From Geoglobus ahangari (lineage in GTDB: Archaea; Halobacteriota; Archaeoglobi; Archaeoglobales; Archaeoglobaceae), in NCBI RefSeq assembly GCF_001006045.1, contig NZ_CP011267.1, forward strand, positions 1,364,001 to 1,428,000: DNA of 64,000 nucleotides, given 5' to 3'. The first letter of the stretch is position 1, and every line of letters begins with the position of its first letter. This document shows, in pieces, positions 1 through 9,379 of the stretch. The position numbers and the translations under genes are program-made. The notes under the pieces were generated by a model, which saw only the letters and a list, made by a program, of their open reading frames with translations, was not told where the DNA came from and ran no database searches.

Positions 1-228
1 TACCTGAAGGATAGGAGAGCGAGGTGCGTGGAGCTCTACGAGATGGGCGAGTCCTGGATGGAGATCTACAGGAAGGTGTTCGGTGAGCCGGGCGAGAAGG
101 CCATGATGTTTGAGGCGGTTAGCGGGGGAGAGTGGTCGAGGGAGAACCTTGTCAGGGCTATGGTCGGGGTGGATGGGCATGAGGGTTATAGTGGGCTCGA
201 AGAATCCAGCGAAGGTTGCCGGAGTTAA
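1..228 (+). CDS. C-terminal end of an unidentified protein (partial)
   Basis: An open frame enters from the left edge and stops at 226-228, giving about 75 residues. The composition is protein-like (many Glu, Arg, Trp and Met residues, e.g. EMGESWMEIYRKVFGEPGEK). Its last 50 bases overlap the start of the next gene in another frame, so either the true end is here with an unusually long overlap, or a frameshift lies nearby. No family is recognised and no function is proposed. Confidence 0.4.
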   Translation, partial: YLKDRRARCVELYEMGESWMEIYRKVFGEPGEKAMMFEAVSGGEWSRENLVRAMVGVDGHEGYSGLEESSEGCRS

Positions 229-709
229 AAGGGCGTTCAGCAGCTTCTTTGGAGATGTGGAGGTTGAGAGCACGGAGGCAGAATCTGGTGTGGGTAATCA
301 GCCGTTCAATGGGGAGACGATACTCGGCGCGGTAAACAGGGCGAGAAACGCCTACAGAAAGGGCTTCGACTTCTCTGTTGGGGTTGAGGCGGGTTTGTTT
401 GAGTTCCCGCACACGCTTACGGGCTACGTGGACTTTCAGGTGGCCTGCGTGTACGACGGAGAGAGGCACACCCTCGGATTCGGCCCGGGATTCGAGTACC
501 CTCCCCAGGTTGTCAGGGATGTTCTCTCTGGCAGGGAGGTGGGCGAGGTGATGGCCGAGCTGACGGGCATCGAGAACCTCGGCAAGAGGTTCGGTGCCAT
601 TGGGTTCCTCACGGGAAAGAGGGTGGTGCGAAGCGATTTGACCGAGATCGCTGTAACCATGGCGCTGATACCCTGGGTAAACAGAGATCTGTACGGAATT
701 GAGCCATGA
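179..709 (+). CDS. DUF84 family NTPase (inosine/xanthosine triphosphatase-like)
   Basis: 176 residues when started at ATG 179, which gives the family's usual N-terminus MRVIVGSKNPAKVAGVKRAF. A longer frame exists upstream but adds unrelated sequence. The GSKNPAKV loop and the later SVGVEAGL segment are typical of DUF84/YjjX proteins, which hydrolyse non-canonical purine triphosphates such as ITP and XTP and so clean the nucleotide pool. The stop overlaps the next start (ATGA at 706-709), so it is co-transcribed with a radical SAM gene. The family call is from pattern recognition; substrate is inferred from the family. Confidence 0.85.
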   Translation: MRVIVGSKNPAKVAGVKRAFSSFFGDVEVESTEAESGVGNQPFNGETILGAVNRARNAYRKGFDFSVGVEAGLFEFPHTLTGYVDFQVACVYDGERHTLGFGPGFEYPPQVVRDVLSGREVGEVMAELTGIENLGKRFGAIGFLTGKRVVRSDLTEIAVTMALIPWVNRDLYGIEP

Positions 710-1551
710 GCCTGATCGCACCCTTTGACCCCTGGAAGTCAAGACTCTGCACATGCCCGCCCAAGTTCTCCCTCAACCCGTACACGGGCTGCGACCACAG
801 GTGCAGGTACTGCTACTCGACCTACATCCCCAACTTCTTCAGGGCGAGACCGAAGAAGATGCTCCTCTCAAGGCTCGAGAAAGAGCTCAGAAAGCTTCCG
901 AGCGGCTCGCTCATATCGATGTCCAACAGCTCCGACCCCTACCCGCCAGCCGAGAGGGAGCTTGAGCTGACAAGGAACGTGCTGAGGCTGATGGCAGAGA
1001 GAGATCTGAGGGTGCTTGTGATAACCAAGAGCGACACGGTTGTGAGGGATGCAGATATTCTCAGGAACATGAGGGCTGCGGTTGCGATAACGGTGACGAC
1101 CCTGAACGAGGAGGTGGCAGAGAAGGTAGAGCCCAACGCTCCTGAGCCGAAGCGGAGGATAAAGGCTCTCAAAAGGCTGAAGGAAGAGGGAATCCCAGTG
1201 ATCCTCAGACTCGACCCGGTGATGCCCGGGATAAATGAAGACGACATCGAGCGCGTGCTTGAAGCTGCAAGCTTTGTTGATCACGTGGTCTCGTCCACCC
1301 TCAAGCTCAGGGGAGACTCCTACTCCAGAATGGTGAGCGCGTTTCCGGAACTCAAAGAGGTTTACAGGAGGATGTACTTCAGGGAGGGGGAGAGGATTGG
1401 TGGCAGCTGGTACCTCAGAAAGGATTTGAGGGAGAATCTTCTGAGAAGGGTTGCGAAAAAGTGCGAGGAGCTTGGCATTAGCTACGCGTTCTGCAGAGAG
1501 GGAATATCTTTCAGGGCGAGAAGCTGCGACGGCTCTCATCTCGTGCCGTAG
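706..1551 (+). CDS. Radical SAM protein, SPL-like (COG1533)
   Basis: 281 residues. Cys29, Cys33 and Cys36 form the CxxxCxxC cluster (GCDHRCRYCYS) that binds a [4Fe-4S] centre for S-adenosylmethionine cleavage. The short spacing, the following STYIPNFF segment and the MSNSSDPYPP motif resemble the spore-photoproduct-lyase-like COG1533 family, common in archaea with no settled function. Two further Cys lie at positions 15 and 17 and one or two near the C-terminus, which could hold another metal site. It overlaps the DUF84 gene by four bases. DNA-lesion repair is a guess from the family name only. Confidence 0.85.
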   Translation: MSLIAPFDPWKSRLCTCPPKFSLNPYTGCDHRCRYCYSTYIPNFFRARPKKMLLSRLEKELRKLPSGSLISMSNSSDPYPPAERELELTRNVLRLMAERDLRVLVITKSDTVVRDADILRNMRAAVAITVTTLNEEVAEKVEPNAPEPKRRIKALKRLKEEGIPVILRLDPVMPGINEDDIERVLEAASFVDHVVSSTLKLRGDSYSRMVSAFPELKEVYRRMYFREGERIGGSWYLRKDLRENLLRRVAKKCEELGISYAFCREGISFRARSCDGSHLVP

Positions 1552-1625
1552 CTATTGTTCAGCTGATAAATCAGCGTCTTGCACCGGGTGTTCGCTCATC
1601 AGTTATCGTCGTGAGTCTGAGAGAC

Positions 1626-2114
1626 TCAGAAGATATTCCAGATCATGCTGCCAGCCACAACAGCGTATGAAACCGCGTTCAGGATCGCTGACATGGAAAG
1701 GCTCCCTGTAATGCCCTGTTTGATGGCCACATGGTAAACAAGCCCCTCGATAACCGTGGATAGCACGTATGCGAGCAAAAACCAGATCGCGATCTCCACC
1801 TTATAGGGGCCAGGAACGATCAGACCCGCGAGGGAGCTGATGATGTTCGCGATGACTATCAGCAGCAAACCCCTGCCGGCTGAGATCCTGATGCCGAGCC
1901 TGTCCTTCAGAGCATAAAAGGCGAGCGCCTCTGAGAGAATAACCGCCGGAATGTAGGGTATGAATGGGAACGCGAGGGGAAATATGACGTCCGCTTTCGC
2001 TCTCGAAATAAGGGTGGAGAGTGAGATTAATATTGGGAATAACCTCGAACGCCTCACAGACTCGGTAAATTGTGGGAGCCACATATATCTTTTCGGTTTA
2101 GTTTTGCAAAACAT
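1626..2114 (-). CDS. Hypothetical multi-pass membrane protein
   Basis: 162 residues from ATG 2114, or 152 from ATG 2084. Four hydrophobic segments are visible: VIFPLAFPFIPYIPAVIL, LLLIVIANIISSLAGLIV, AIWFLLAYVLSTVIEGLV and a C-terminal SAILNAVSYAVVAGSMIW. The N-terminus is basic. It lies directly downstream of the large beta-helix gene on the same strand. An AT-rich stretch (CTTAAAAATTT) about 23 bases before ATG 2114 could be its own TATA box, which favours the longer start. No family recognised. Confidence 0.6.
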   Translation of the reverse strand: MFCKTKPKRYMWLPQFTESVRRSRLFPILISLSTLISRAKADVIFPLAFPFIPYIPAVILSEALAFYALKDRLGIRISAGRGLLLIVIANIISSLAGLIVPGPYKVEIAIWFLLAYVLSTVIEGLVYHVAIKQGITGSLSMSAILNAVSYAVVAGSMIWNIF

Positions 2115-2140
2115 CTAAAAAGAATAAGGAAATTTTTAAG

Positions 2141-5100
2141 TTACCTTTTTGCTGCCCTGAAGGTTGCAGCAAAGATCGCGAGCACTGCCGCCATCAACGC
2201 AAGGCCGGAGAACTCCGGCACTGAGGTCGGTGATCTCACTCCCGGCCCTCCGGGATCTGCTATCACTCCGTTTGCCACTCCATCTCCGTCCCCTATTCCA
2301 CCGTCGGTTATCGTGAACGTCACCGTGTTGCCGTTAACTGTGGCAGGAATGCTGTACCATCTCGGCAGTCCTGCTGAGCTACCATTGCCATCACTCGTGT
2401 ACTTCCAGTACTCCGTGTCCGCAGGAAGATGCACGGGGTTCCCACTGGAATCATACACGTGGACGGTGATGCTAACTGACGAGCCGGGAGTGACGGTCAG
2501 GTTGAAAGAATAAATGCCGTATGGCAGATCTGCTGGAGGCTGCGGAAGCTCGGAGATGTTCTCTGCCCTGACATCGCTGAACTTGTTGTTCTGAGAGCTG
2601 AAAGCAACAATGCTGTCTGCTGTTTCCACACTCGCAACGTCTGACTGCTGGGAATCGGAGATGCCGTCGCCATTCCAGTCCCCTGACTCCTGCCCGTCGC
2701 TGACTCCATCACCGTCAGAATCTCTTGTCACATCTGCGAGGGGGTAGTGGTCGGCATTGTTGCCGTCCAGCTGATAGGTGCTGTCACAGATCCCGTCTCC
2801 GTTCGCATCCCCGCAGGCCTCGCTGAACCCGCTCCAGTAGTTGCCTCCAATGTAGTTGCCTCCGACAATGTTCTCTTCCGGCTCAATCCCCATATTGAAT
2901 GTGTTCGTAGAGTACAGCTGGTAGTGGTTTTCCGGGTTGTTCAGGTAGTTGTTGTAGATCAGATTCCTGCTTGCGGCTTGGAAGTAAAGCCCGCGACCGT
3001 TTGAGGTTATAACCGAATCCTTTACCGTGTTCTGCTCGGAGTAGCTGGTCATTGAAATCCCGATGTTGTTCGCCGAAATTTCTGTTCCCTCTACTATGTT
3101 GTTGCTTGATCCTGTTAGAGATATTCCACTCCTTATGTTTGAGTTTGCAATGCTGCGCTTTACGGAATTGTTCTCCGAACCGGCGATGTCGATTCCGTTA
3201 TCTCCGTTGTCTGAGGCGTTTACGTTTATCACCGACGTGTTGGACGAGGAGGAGATCCGTATGCCGTCGTATCTGTTGTCCGTGAAAACTGAGTCGTAAA
3301 TGCCGTTTCGGTCACTCTGAAATATGCTGAGCCCGAAGTAATTGCTGGTTGAGACGATTTCGTCAAGCGTCGCTCTCGTTGTGTTGGATATGTAAATGCC
3401 AGTGTACCACTTTGAGAACCTTATGTTTTTGATGACGATTTCTCCATTTGAGCCCCTGTCTGAAATCAGCAGCCCTTTCGAGTACATTAGGCTCCTGCCC
3501 TCCACAGTGTGTCCGTTTCCGAAGAGCTTGACCCCATCTGACAGAATTATTATGCATGCGCTGGTGTCTGAGGAGAGAATGTCCTTTACGAGCACGTACA
3601 CTCCCGGCTGGGCTATTGCAGCGCATGAGTCAATTGGTGTGACTGAAAAATCAACCCTGACCGTTCTTGTTTCCGTAGCTGTCCAGTTTCCTGCAAAGTC
3701 CTTTCCCCAAACCTTAAATGAGTACGTCCCTTCACTCAGCCCAGTTATGTTGAAGCTCCACGTTTTCCGGGTTTTGTCGGGGGTCATCGTCACGTTCTGA
3801 CCATTCCACTCGATCATGGCTCTGCTGAGCCGCTTGCTGCTGCTTATCTCGACGAATATGTGGTCCTGCGGCACTATTGATCCGTCTGAGGGGCTGTTTT
3901 CCGTGAAAGTTATGCTGAGTGGAGTGGGATCGAAGGCGTTCAGCGTGAGTGGGAAGTAGTCGAGGTTTCCGATACCTATTTGGTATGCGGCATCGCAAAT
4001 GCCATCCCTATTTACATCCTCGCACAGCTGGCTGAAGCCAGCCCCATCAGGCGTTGCCCAGTAGTTCCCGCCCCTGTATGGCCCTCCAACTATGTTCGTC
4101 CCTAAGACTTTTTGCGTGTTCCAGATGTTCGGCCGGGTCTGGTTTATGAAAAACGCATTGTTCGTGTTGTTCAGGTAGTTGTTGTAGATTCTGTTCCATC
4201 CTTCTTGGGATGAGAGGTTGAGCAGTATCCCGTATTCTCCGTTGGATGTTATGCTGTTCCCTGTGATCATATTCTCAGAAGAGGAAACTTCAATTCCGCT
4301 CTTCCCATTTGAACCAATCTTGTTGCCTATGATGTGGTTTTGACTTGACCGAAGCAGTATACCGTTTGCTCCGTTTGAGCTGATCTCGTTGTCCCTGATG
4401 CTGTTCAGAGTGGACGCGAATACAGCAATTCCATGCTGGGTGTTTGATCTTATGCTGTTCTGCAGTATCATGCTCGATCCGCAGACTGCTATTCCAACTT
4501 CGTTCAGCTCAATGGTGTTGTTGGTGATTTTGTTCCACTGGTACACCCCGCTGTTCACAAAAAGAACTCCGGATGAGTACACTCCGACTCCGTTGTGTGA
4601 GATGTTGTTTTCATGAATTCTGTTTCCGTATGAGTATGACGTTATGCCTATCCCAGACTCGCTGTTCCACCTGACCGTGTTGTTGAACAGGTTGTTGTAT
4701 CTGCTTCCGTCGAGTCTGATGCCATACTCACCGTACTCGAAGCTGTTGTTCGCAATTGAGTTACGCGTTGCGAAGACAACCTCGAGAGACATGTTGGCTG
4801 AGCGCACGTGGTTGCCAGTGATGGAGTTCCAAGATGACTGGTAGAGCCGTATCCCCTTGGTGCCGTTCGATATCTCATTGCCGTGGATTGAGTTTCCTGA
4901 AGACCGACTTAGCTCAATCCCCGATTCTTGGTTTGAATTTATGACGTTCCTCTCGATTGCGTTGCTGGCAGACTGGTTCAGGTATATTCCGGACTCGACG
5001 TTTGAGAGCGTCTGGCTGTCCGTGATCTTAGAACCTCTTGAGAGTTTCAGGTATATCCCGTGTGTGTTGCTCTCAGATCGAACATGTGTGATCTTTGCTC

Positions 5101-7158
5101 CGCTTACTCTATACAGCAGAACCCCCGTTCCAAAGTTGGTGACGGTCATGTTTTTCAGGATGATGTTTGAAATCTCCTTGTCAATCCTGCCAGCGGAGAC
5201 ACCCGTTCCCGTGCCGTATCCAAAGATCGTGTGGAACCTTCCGTCGAGAGTTACGTTGCTCGCTGAGATCACTATGCACAGGTTTCCGCTCAGGTCTGCT
5301 GTTAGATAGTAATAACCATCTGTATCTATGTTCGTGCAGGAGTCTATTCTCGGGCCGACGACTGTGAAGGTTATGAGTCCCGTGGAATTCGTGTTGCCCG
5401 CAAGATCCTCTCCCCAGACTCTGAACATGTATGTGCCCCTCGAAACGTCGAATGTGCTCTCCCAAGCCTTTCCGCTCCCGGACATGCTTTGATTGACTCC
5501 GTTCCACTCTATGGTCGCCCTTTTCAGCTCTTCGCTGCTCTCCAGCCTCACTGTGACTCTCTCTGCCGAAATTCTGGAACCGTCTATTGGGGTTGGGGGC
5601 AGGAGGGTGAGAACAGGTGGAACGGTGTCTCCAACAAGTCCGGAGAGTGGGAGGTAATCGAAGTTCCCAGCACCCAGATCGTAAGGTGAGTCACAAATTC
5701 CGTCGAGGTCTGAGTCTGTGCACGTCTGGCTGAATCCCGTGCCATCAGGCTTCGCCCAGAAATTACCACCAAGGTAAGGGCCACCAACGATGTTCGTGCC
5801 GGATGTTTTGGAGGTGTTCCAGACGTTTTTAAGCCCGTAGGAAATCAGGTTCTGGTGGAGGTTGTGGGTGTTGTTGAAGTTGTTGTTGTAGAATGTGTTG
5901 TTGTTCGCCGAACCACCCCCAGTGGCTTACGCCATACTGGTTTCCTGTCACGATGTTGCCTGAAATGGTGTTGTATGCGGTACCCGCTCTGAGGTCTATT
6001 CCCGTATAGGTGTTGTCCGTGAATCTGTTGCCTGTTATGGTGTTGTTCCTTGATGACCCAATCTGCAGCCCCATCTTGTTGAAGCTGACGGTGTTTCTGG
6101 AGATCGTGTTGTACTTGCTGTCAGCCCCTCCCCATTCAGCTCCAAGACCTATCCCCACTCCCGCAGTATTGTGGGTTACCGTATTGCCAGCCACCGTGTT
6201 GTGACTGGACGAGGCGAGGGCTATGCCTGCGGTGTAGTAGTGGTTGTTGAAGCTCACCGTGTTGTTTGTAATGGTGTTGTAGTTCGAGCGGGAGACCGAT
6301 ATTCCCGTTGTGGCTGAGTGTGTTGCCTGAGATCATGTTTGAGTTTGAAAGCCTGTAGCAGTAGCACGATTGGTCGTATGCGTAGGTTATCTGAATGCCG
6401 TCTCCGGTGTTGGAGCTCACGTTGTTGTTGACTATCGCGTTGTGTCTCGATGCTGCAATCTGGATTCCAACATGGTTTGAGGTTATTAGATTGTCCTCTA
6501 TGGTGTTGTAGTCGTTGTAAGCGGCGAGATAGACTCCGTAGGAGCCGAGGTAGACTCCCACGTTGCTCGAGATTACGGTGTTGTTCTTTATTGTGTTGTG
6601 GGTTGAACGGCCCCACAAGGTAATTCCATTCCCATTTCCTGTTACGCTGTTGTTGTTTGAGGCTTTGAGGATTATCCCCTGCTGAGTGTTTGAGACCACC
6701 TTGTTGTTCACCACTGCAATGTGGTTCGAGGATTCCACATCTATCCCGCGATCGTTCAGGCTTGCGTTAATACCCGCTATGGTTCCACGTTCGGCATTGC
6801 GATATGCAATTCCAGCATACCAGCCACTAACCTTAACATTCCTGACTGTGACGTTTGTGAGGGTTGATGAGCCGTAAACGTGGATTCCGTAATTGCCGTA
6901 GTTTGTGTTTTGCCCTGAGATTGTGTGACCGTTTCCGTCAAAGATGACGTCGCCGGATTTTATCTGGATGCAGGTTGTGCTGCCTGTCAAATCGGCGGTT
7001 AGGCTGTAGTAGCCGGGCTGGTTTATTTCCTGACATGTGCTGACATCTGCGGCGAGTGAATTTTCAGAGATGTGCGGGGTGAGGAATATCAGCAGAAGCG
7101 CCCACATTACCTGAAGAATCCTCTTTACACCCTTATCTGGCTTCAGGATGTGCATCAT
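2141..7158 (-). pseudogene. Large secreted NosD-like beta-helix protein with PEF-CTERM, broken by two frameshifts
   Basis: One gene of about 1671 codons is split over three frames. The 5' part starts at ATG 7158, eight bases after GGAGG, with a signal peptide (VMWALLLIFLTPHISENSLAA). The frame changes near 6304-6306 (CCC on the plus strand) and at 5914-5918 (CCCCC). Removing one base at each site gives an uninterrupted reading, and 5018 minus 2 divides by three. Content: three tandem modules, each an opening (DxCxxIxxPGYYxLxxDL), a run of PbH1/NosD beta-helix repeats (NxIxxNxxxxN), a GGNYW/DGICD segment and, after modules 1 and 2, an Ig-like domain (IEWNGxN...YxFxVWGxDxAGN). Then come a calcium-binding-like DSDGDGVSDG stretch, a C-terminal beta domain and a PEF-CTERM anchor (SVPEF, hydrophobic helix, RAAKR, 2141-2225). 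A cell-surface protein if functional. Confidence 0.8.
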
Positions 7159-7362
7159 AGTTATTTCCTCCAAAAAGTCTCCCAAGAAAAGGTCGTAACA
7201 GAGTCAATTCGGAGAATTGAGCCCATCACAACCTTTTCCACCGGCTTGCTCCTACCGGATTTTAACGAATTATCACCGTTAATACTTAAAATTTTTGGTG
7301 AATATCTAAGTGGTTACAGTATAATAAAACTGCAATCAAAAAATTGGAATTGGAAAGAATGA

Positions 7363-8226
7363 TCACTTCTGGGTGTAGTCGTAGAACCCCCTTCCGGTCT
7401 TCCTGCCGAGCAGACCGGCCTGAACCATCTGCTTGAGCAGCGGACATGGCCTGTATTTGTCTCCGAGCTCTCTGTGGAGGGTTTCAATAGCTGCAAGGCA
7501 GATGTCGAGGCCAATGAGATCGGCGAGCTCTAACGGGCCCATGGGGACGTTCGTGAAGAGCCTCATTCCCCTGTCGATCTCCTCCTTCGTCGCCACACCC
7601 TCGTAGAGCACCCAGATTCCCTCGTTTATCCAGGGCATCAGGATCCTGTTGGAGATGAAACCGGGCGAGTCCCTGCACACAACCGGCTCCTTGCCGAGCT
7701 TCTTTGTGAACTCGACCGCGAACTCGAGGGTCTCGTCACTCGTCAGCAGCCCCCTGACTATCTCAACTCCTTTCATCACCGGCACGGGGTTCATGAAGTG
7801 AATCCCAACGAAGTTCTCAGGCTTCCTCGTCACGGCTGCCATTTCGGTGATGCTGAGCGTGGACGTGTTGGAGGCGAAAATTGCGTCTTCTCTTTTCACG
7901 ATCTCATTGAGCTGTCTGAAGGTCTCCTTCTTTACCTCCATGTTCTCGATTATCGCCTCTATCACGAGGTCAACATCGGCCAGATCCTCAAGCTTCGTGG
8001 TGGGTTTTATCCTGCCCATTATCGTTTCAACATCCTCGCTGAGCTTGCCCTTGGCGGCGAACTTCTCGAGGCTTTTCCTTATGTTGTTAAGCCCTCTCTC
8101 AAGGAACCTGTCCTCTATGTCCCTCAGCACAACCTCAAATCCGGCCATCGCACAGACCTGAGCTATTCCGGCACCCATTGTGCCGGCTCCAAGCACACCA
8201 ACAACCTTTACGTCCTCAACCTTCAT
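7363..8226 (-). CDS. hbd: 3-hydroxyacyl-CoA (3-hydroxybutyryl-CoA) dehydrogenase
   Basis: 287 residues, the usual length for the single-module enzyme. It oxidises L-3-hydroxyacyl-CoA to 3-ketoacyl-CoA with NAD. The N-terminal Rossmann motif is GVLGAGTMGAGIAQ; ASNTSTLSI and GIHFMNPVPVMKGVEIV follow, with the catalytic His in GIHF. The C-terminal helical domain has RDSPGFISNRILMPWINE and ends GLLGRKTGRGFYDY. It is the last gene of an operon with an acyl-CoA dehydrogenase and a dehydrogenase/hydratase fusion, so a beta-oxidation role is well supported. Confidence 0.93.
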   Translation of the reverse strand: MKVEDVKVVGVLGAGTMGAGIAQVCAMAGFEVVLRDIEDRFLERGLNNIRKSLEKFAAKGKLSEDVETIMGRIKPTTKLEDLADVDLVIEAIIENMEVKKETFRQLNEIVKREDAIFASNTSTLSITEMAAVTRKPENFVGIHFMNPVPVMKGVEIVRGLLTSDETLEFAVEFTKKLGKEPVVCRDSPGFISNRILMPWINEGIWVLYEGVATKEEIDRGMRLFTNVPMGPLELADLIGLDICLAAIETLHRELGDKYRPCPLLKQMVQAGLLGRKTGRGFYDYTQK

Positions 8227-8236
8227 TCACACCACC

Positions 8237-9379
8237 TCAAACCCTAATCTTACCGGCAATTCTCCTCGAAATGACAATCTTCTGGGCCTCACTCGTCCCC
8301 TCATAAATCGTCCCAACCCTCGCATCTCTGTAATACCTTTCAACATCGTACTCCTTGCTGAACCCGTATCCTCCAAAGATTTGAACAGCCTCGTAAGTAA
8401 CCCTGATGGCGGTCTCAGTCGCAAACAGCTTTGCAGCTGAGCTCAATGCAGGATCTGGATTGCCCTTGTCAACAAGCCATGCTGCTTTGAAGATGAGGAG
8501 CTTTGCAGCCTCAATGTCCTTGTACATGTCCGCCAGCTTGAAGGCTATTGCCTGGTGCTCGATCAGTGGCTTCCCAAAGGCCTTCCTTTCCTTCGCATAC
8601 TCCAAAGCTCTCTCGTATGCGCCTATGGCCATGCCAAGGTTTATCGCTCCCACGCTAATTCTGCTTTCGTTGAAAAACCTCATCAGCTGGTAGAATCCTT
8701 GGTTCTCTTTGCCAACGAGGTTCTCCAATGGAACGAACATGTTCCTGAAGCTCAGCTCCGCAGTATCGTGACAGCTGAGCCCCATCTTCTCTATCCTCCT
8801 CGCCTCGTAGCCATCCCACGACGTTTCAACAACAAAGGCGGAGATCCCCCTGTAACCCGCGCCTCCAGTCCTCGCGAGCAGGATTATCCAGTCGGAGATG
8901 CTGCCGTTGGTTATGAACACCTTCGAGCCGTTCACAACCCATCCGTTCTCAACCCTCTCAGCCCTCGTTTTTATGCTTGCAGCATCGCTGCCTGCATCTG
9001 GCTCTGTTATCGCTATGCCCGACGTCGTCTCCCCCCTCGGCACCCTCGCCATGTACTGCTCCTTCTGCTCTTCCGTGCCGAAGTACTTGAGCATCGGGCA
9101 GCCGAGAGTTGCTGATGCTATGGCACTGCCAACGTTGCTGTCCGCCCTCGTGAGCTCCATTGCTATGACAATGGAGGACGTGAAGTCCATCCCCGCGCCA
9201 TCGTACTCCTCCGGCAGGTCTGTTCCGACGAAACCGAGCTTTGCGGCCTTCCTGAACAGCTCGAACGGGTACTCTCCCCTCTCGTCGTATTCTCTGCTGT
9301 ATGGCATTATCTCCTTCTCGGCAAACTCCCTCACTGCCTGCTGGATCATCCTGTGCTCCTCGCTCAGCTCGAAGTCCAT
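8237..9379 (-). CDS. Acyl-CoA dehydrogenase
   Basis: 380 residues from ATG 9379, whose A is shared with the stop of the upstream gene (TGATG). A start 15 bases earlier (MEGRVMDFEL) would run into that gene and is less likely. It is an FAD enzyme of the acyl-CoA dehydrogenase fold introducing the 2,3 double bond. Visible motifs: MDFELSEEHRMIQQ at the N-terminus, the flavin loop AITEPDAGSD, VFITNGSISDW, and near the C-terminus IFGGYGFSKEYDVERYYRDAR with YEGTSEAQ, where the catalytic Glu is expected. It catalyses the first oxidation step for the beta-oxidation operon. Confidence 0.93.
   Translation of the reverse strand: MDFELSEEHRMIQQAVREFAEKEIMPYSREYDERGEYPFELFRKAAKLGFVGTDLPEEYDGAGMDFTSSIVIAMELTRADSNVGSAIASATLGCPMLKYFGTEEQKEQYMARVPRGETTSGIAITEPDAGSDAASIKTRAERVENGWVVNGSKVFITNGSISDWIILLARTGGAGYRGISAFVVETSWDGYEARRIEKMGLSCHDTAELSFRNMFVPLENLVGKENQGFYQLMRFFNESRISVGAINLGMAIGAYERALEYAKERKAFGKPLIEHQAIAFKLADMYKDIEAAKLLIFKAAWLVDKGNPDPALSSAAKLFATETAIRVTYEAVQIFGGYGFSKEYDVERYYRDARVGTIYEGTSEAQKIVISRRIAGKIRV

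Noticed and set aside
868-1539. Long minus-strand frame opposite the radical SAM gene
   Set aside because: Its sequence is the typical Arg/His/Pro-rich shadow of a GC-rich gene; the plus-strand frame has clear motifs.
5584-5787. Separate minus-strand frame of 67 codons inside the beta-helix gene
   Set aside because: Wrong frame: the repeat pattern WNTSKTSGTNIVGGPYLGGN continues in the neighbouring frame through this stretch.
2141-7158. CRISPR-like or satellite repeat array
   Set aside because: The repetitive look comes from degenerate coding repeats (NxIxxN) of a beta-helix protein; no exact repeat with regular spacers is present.
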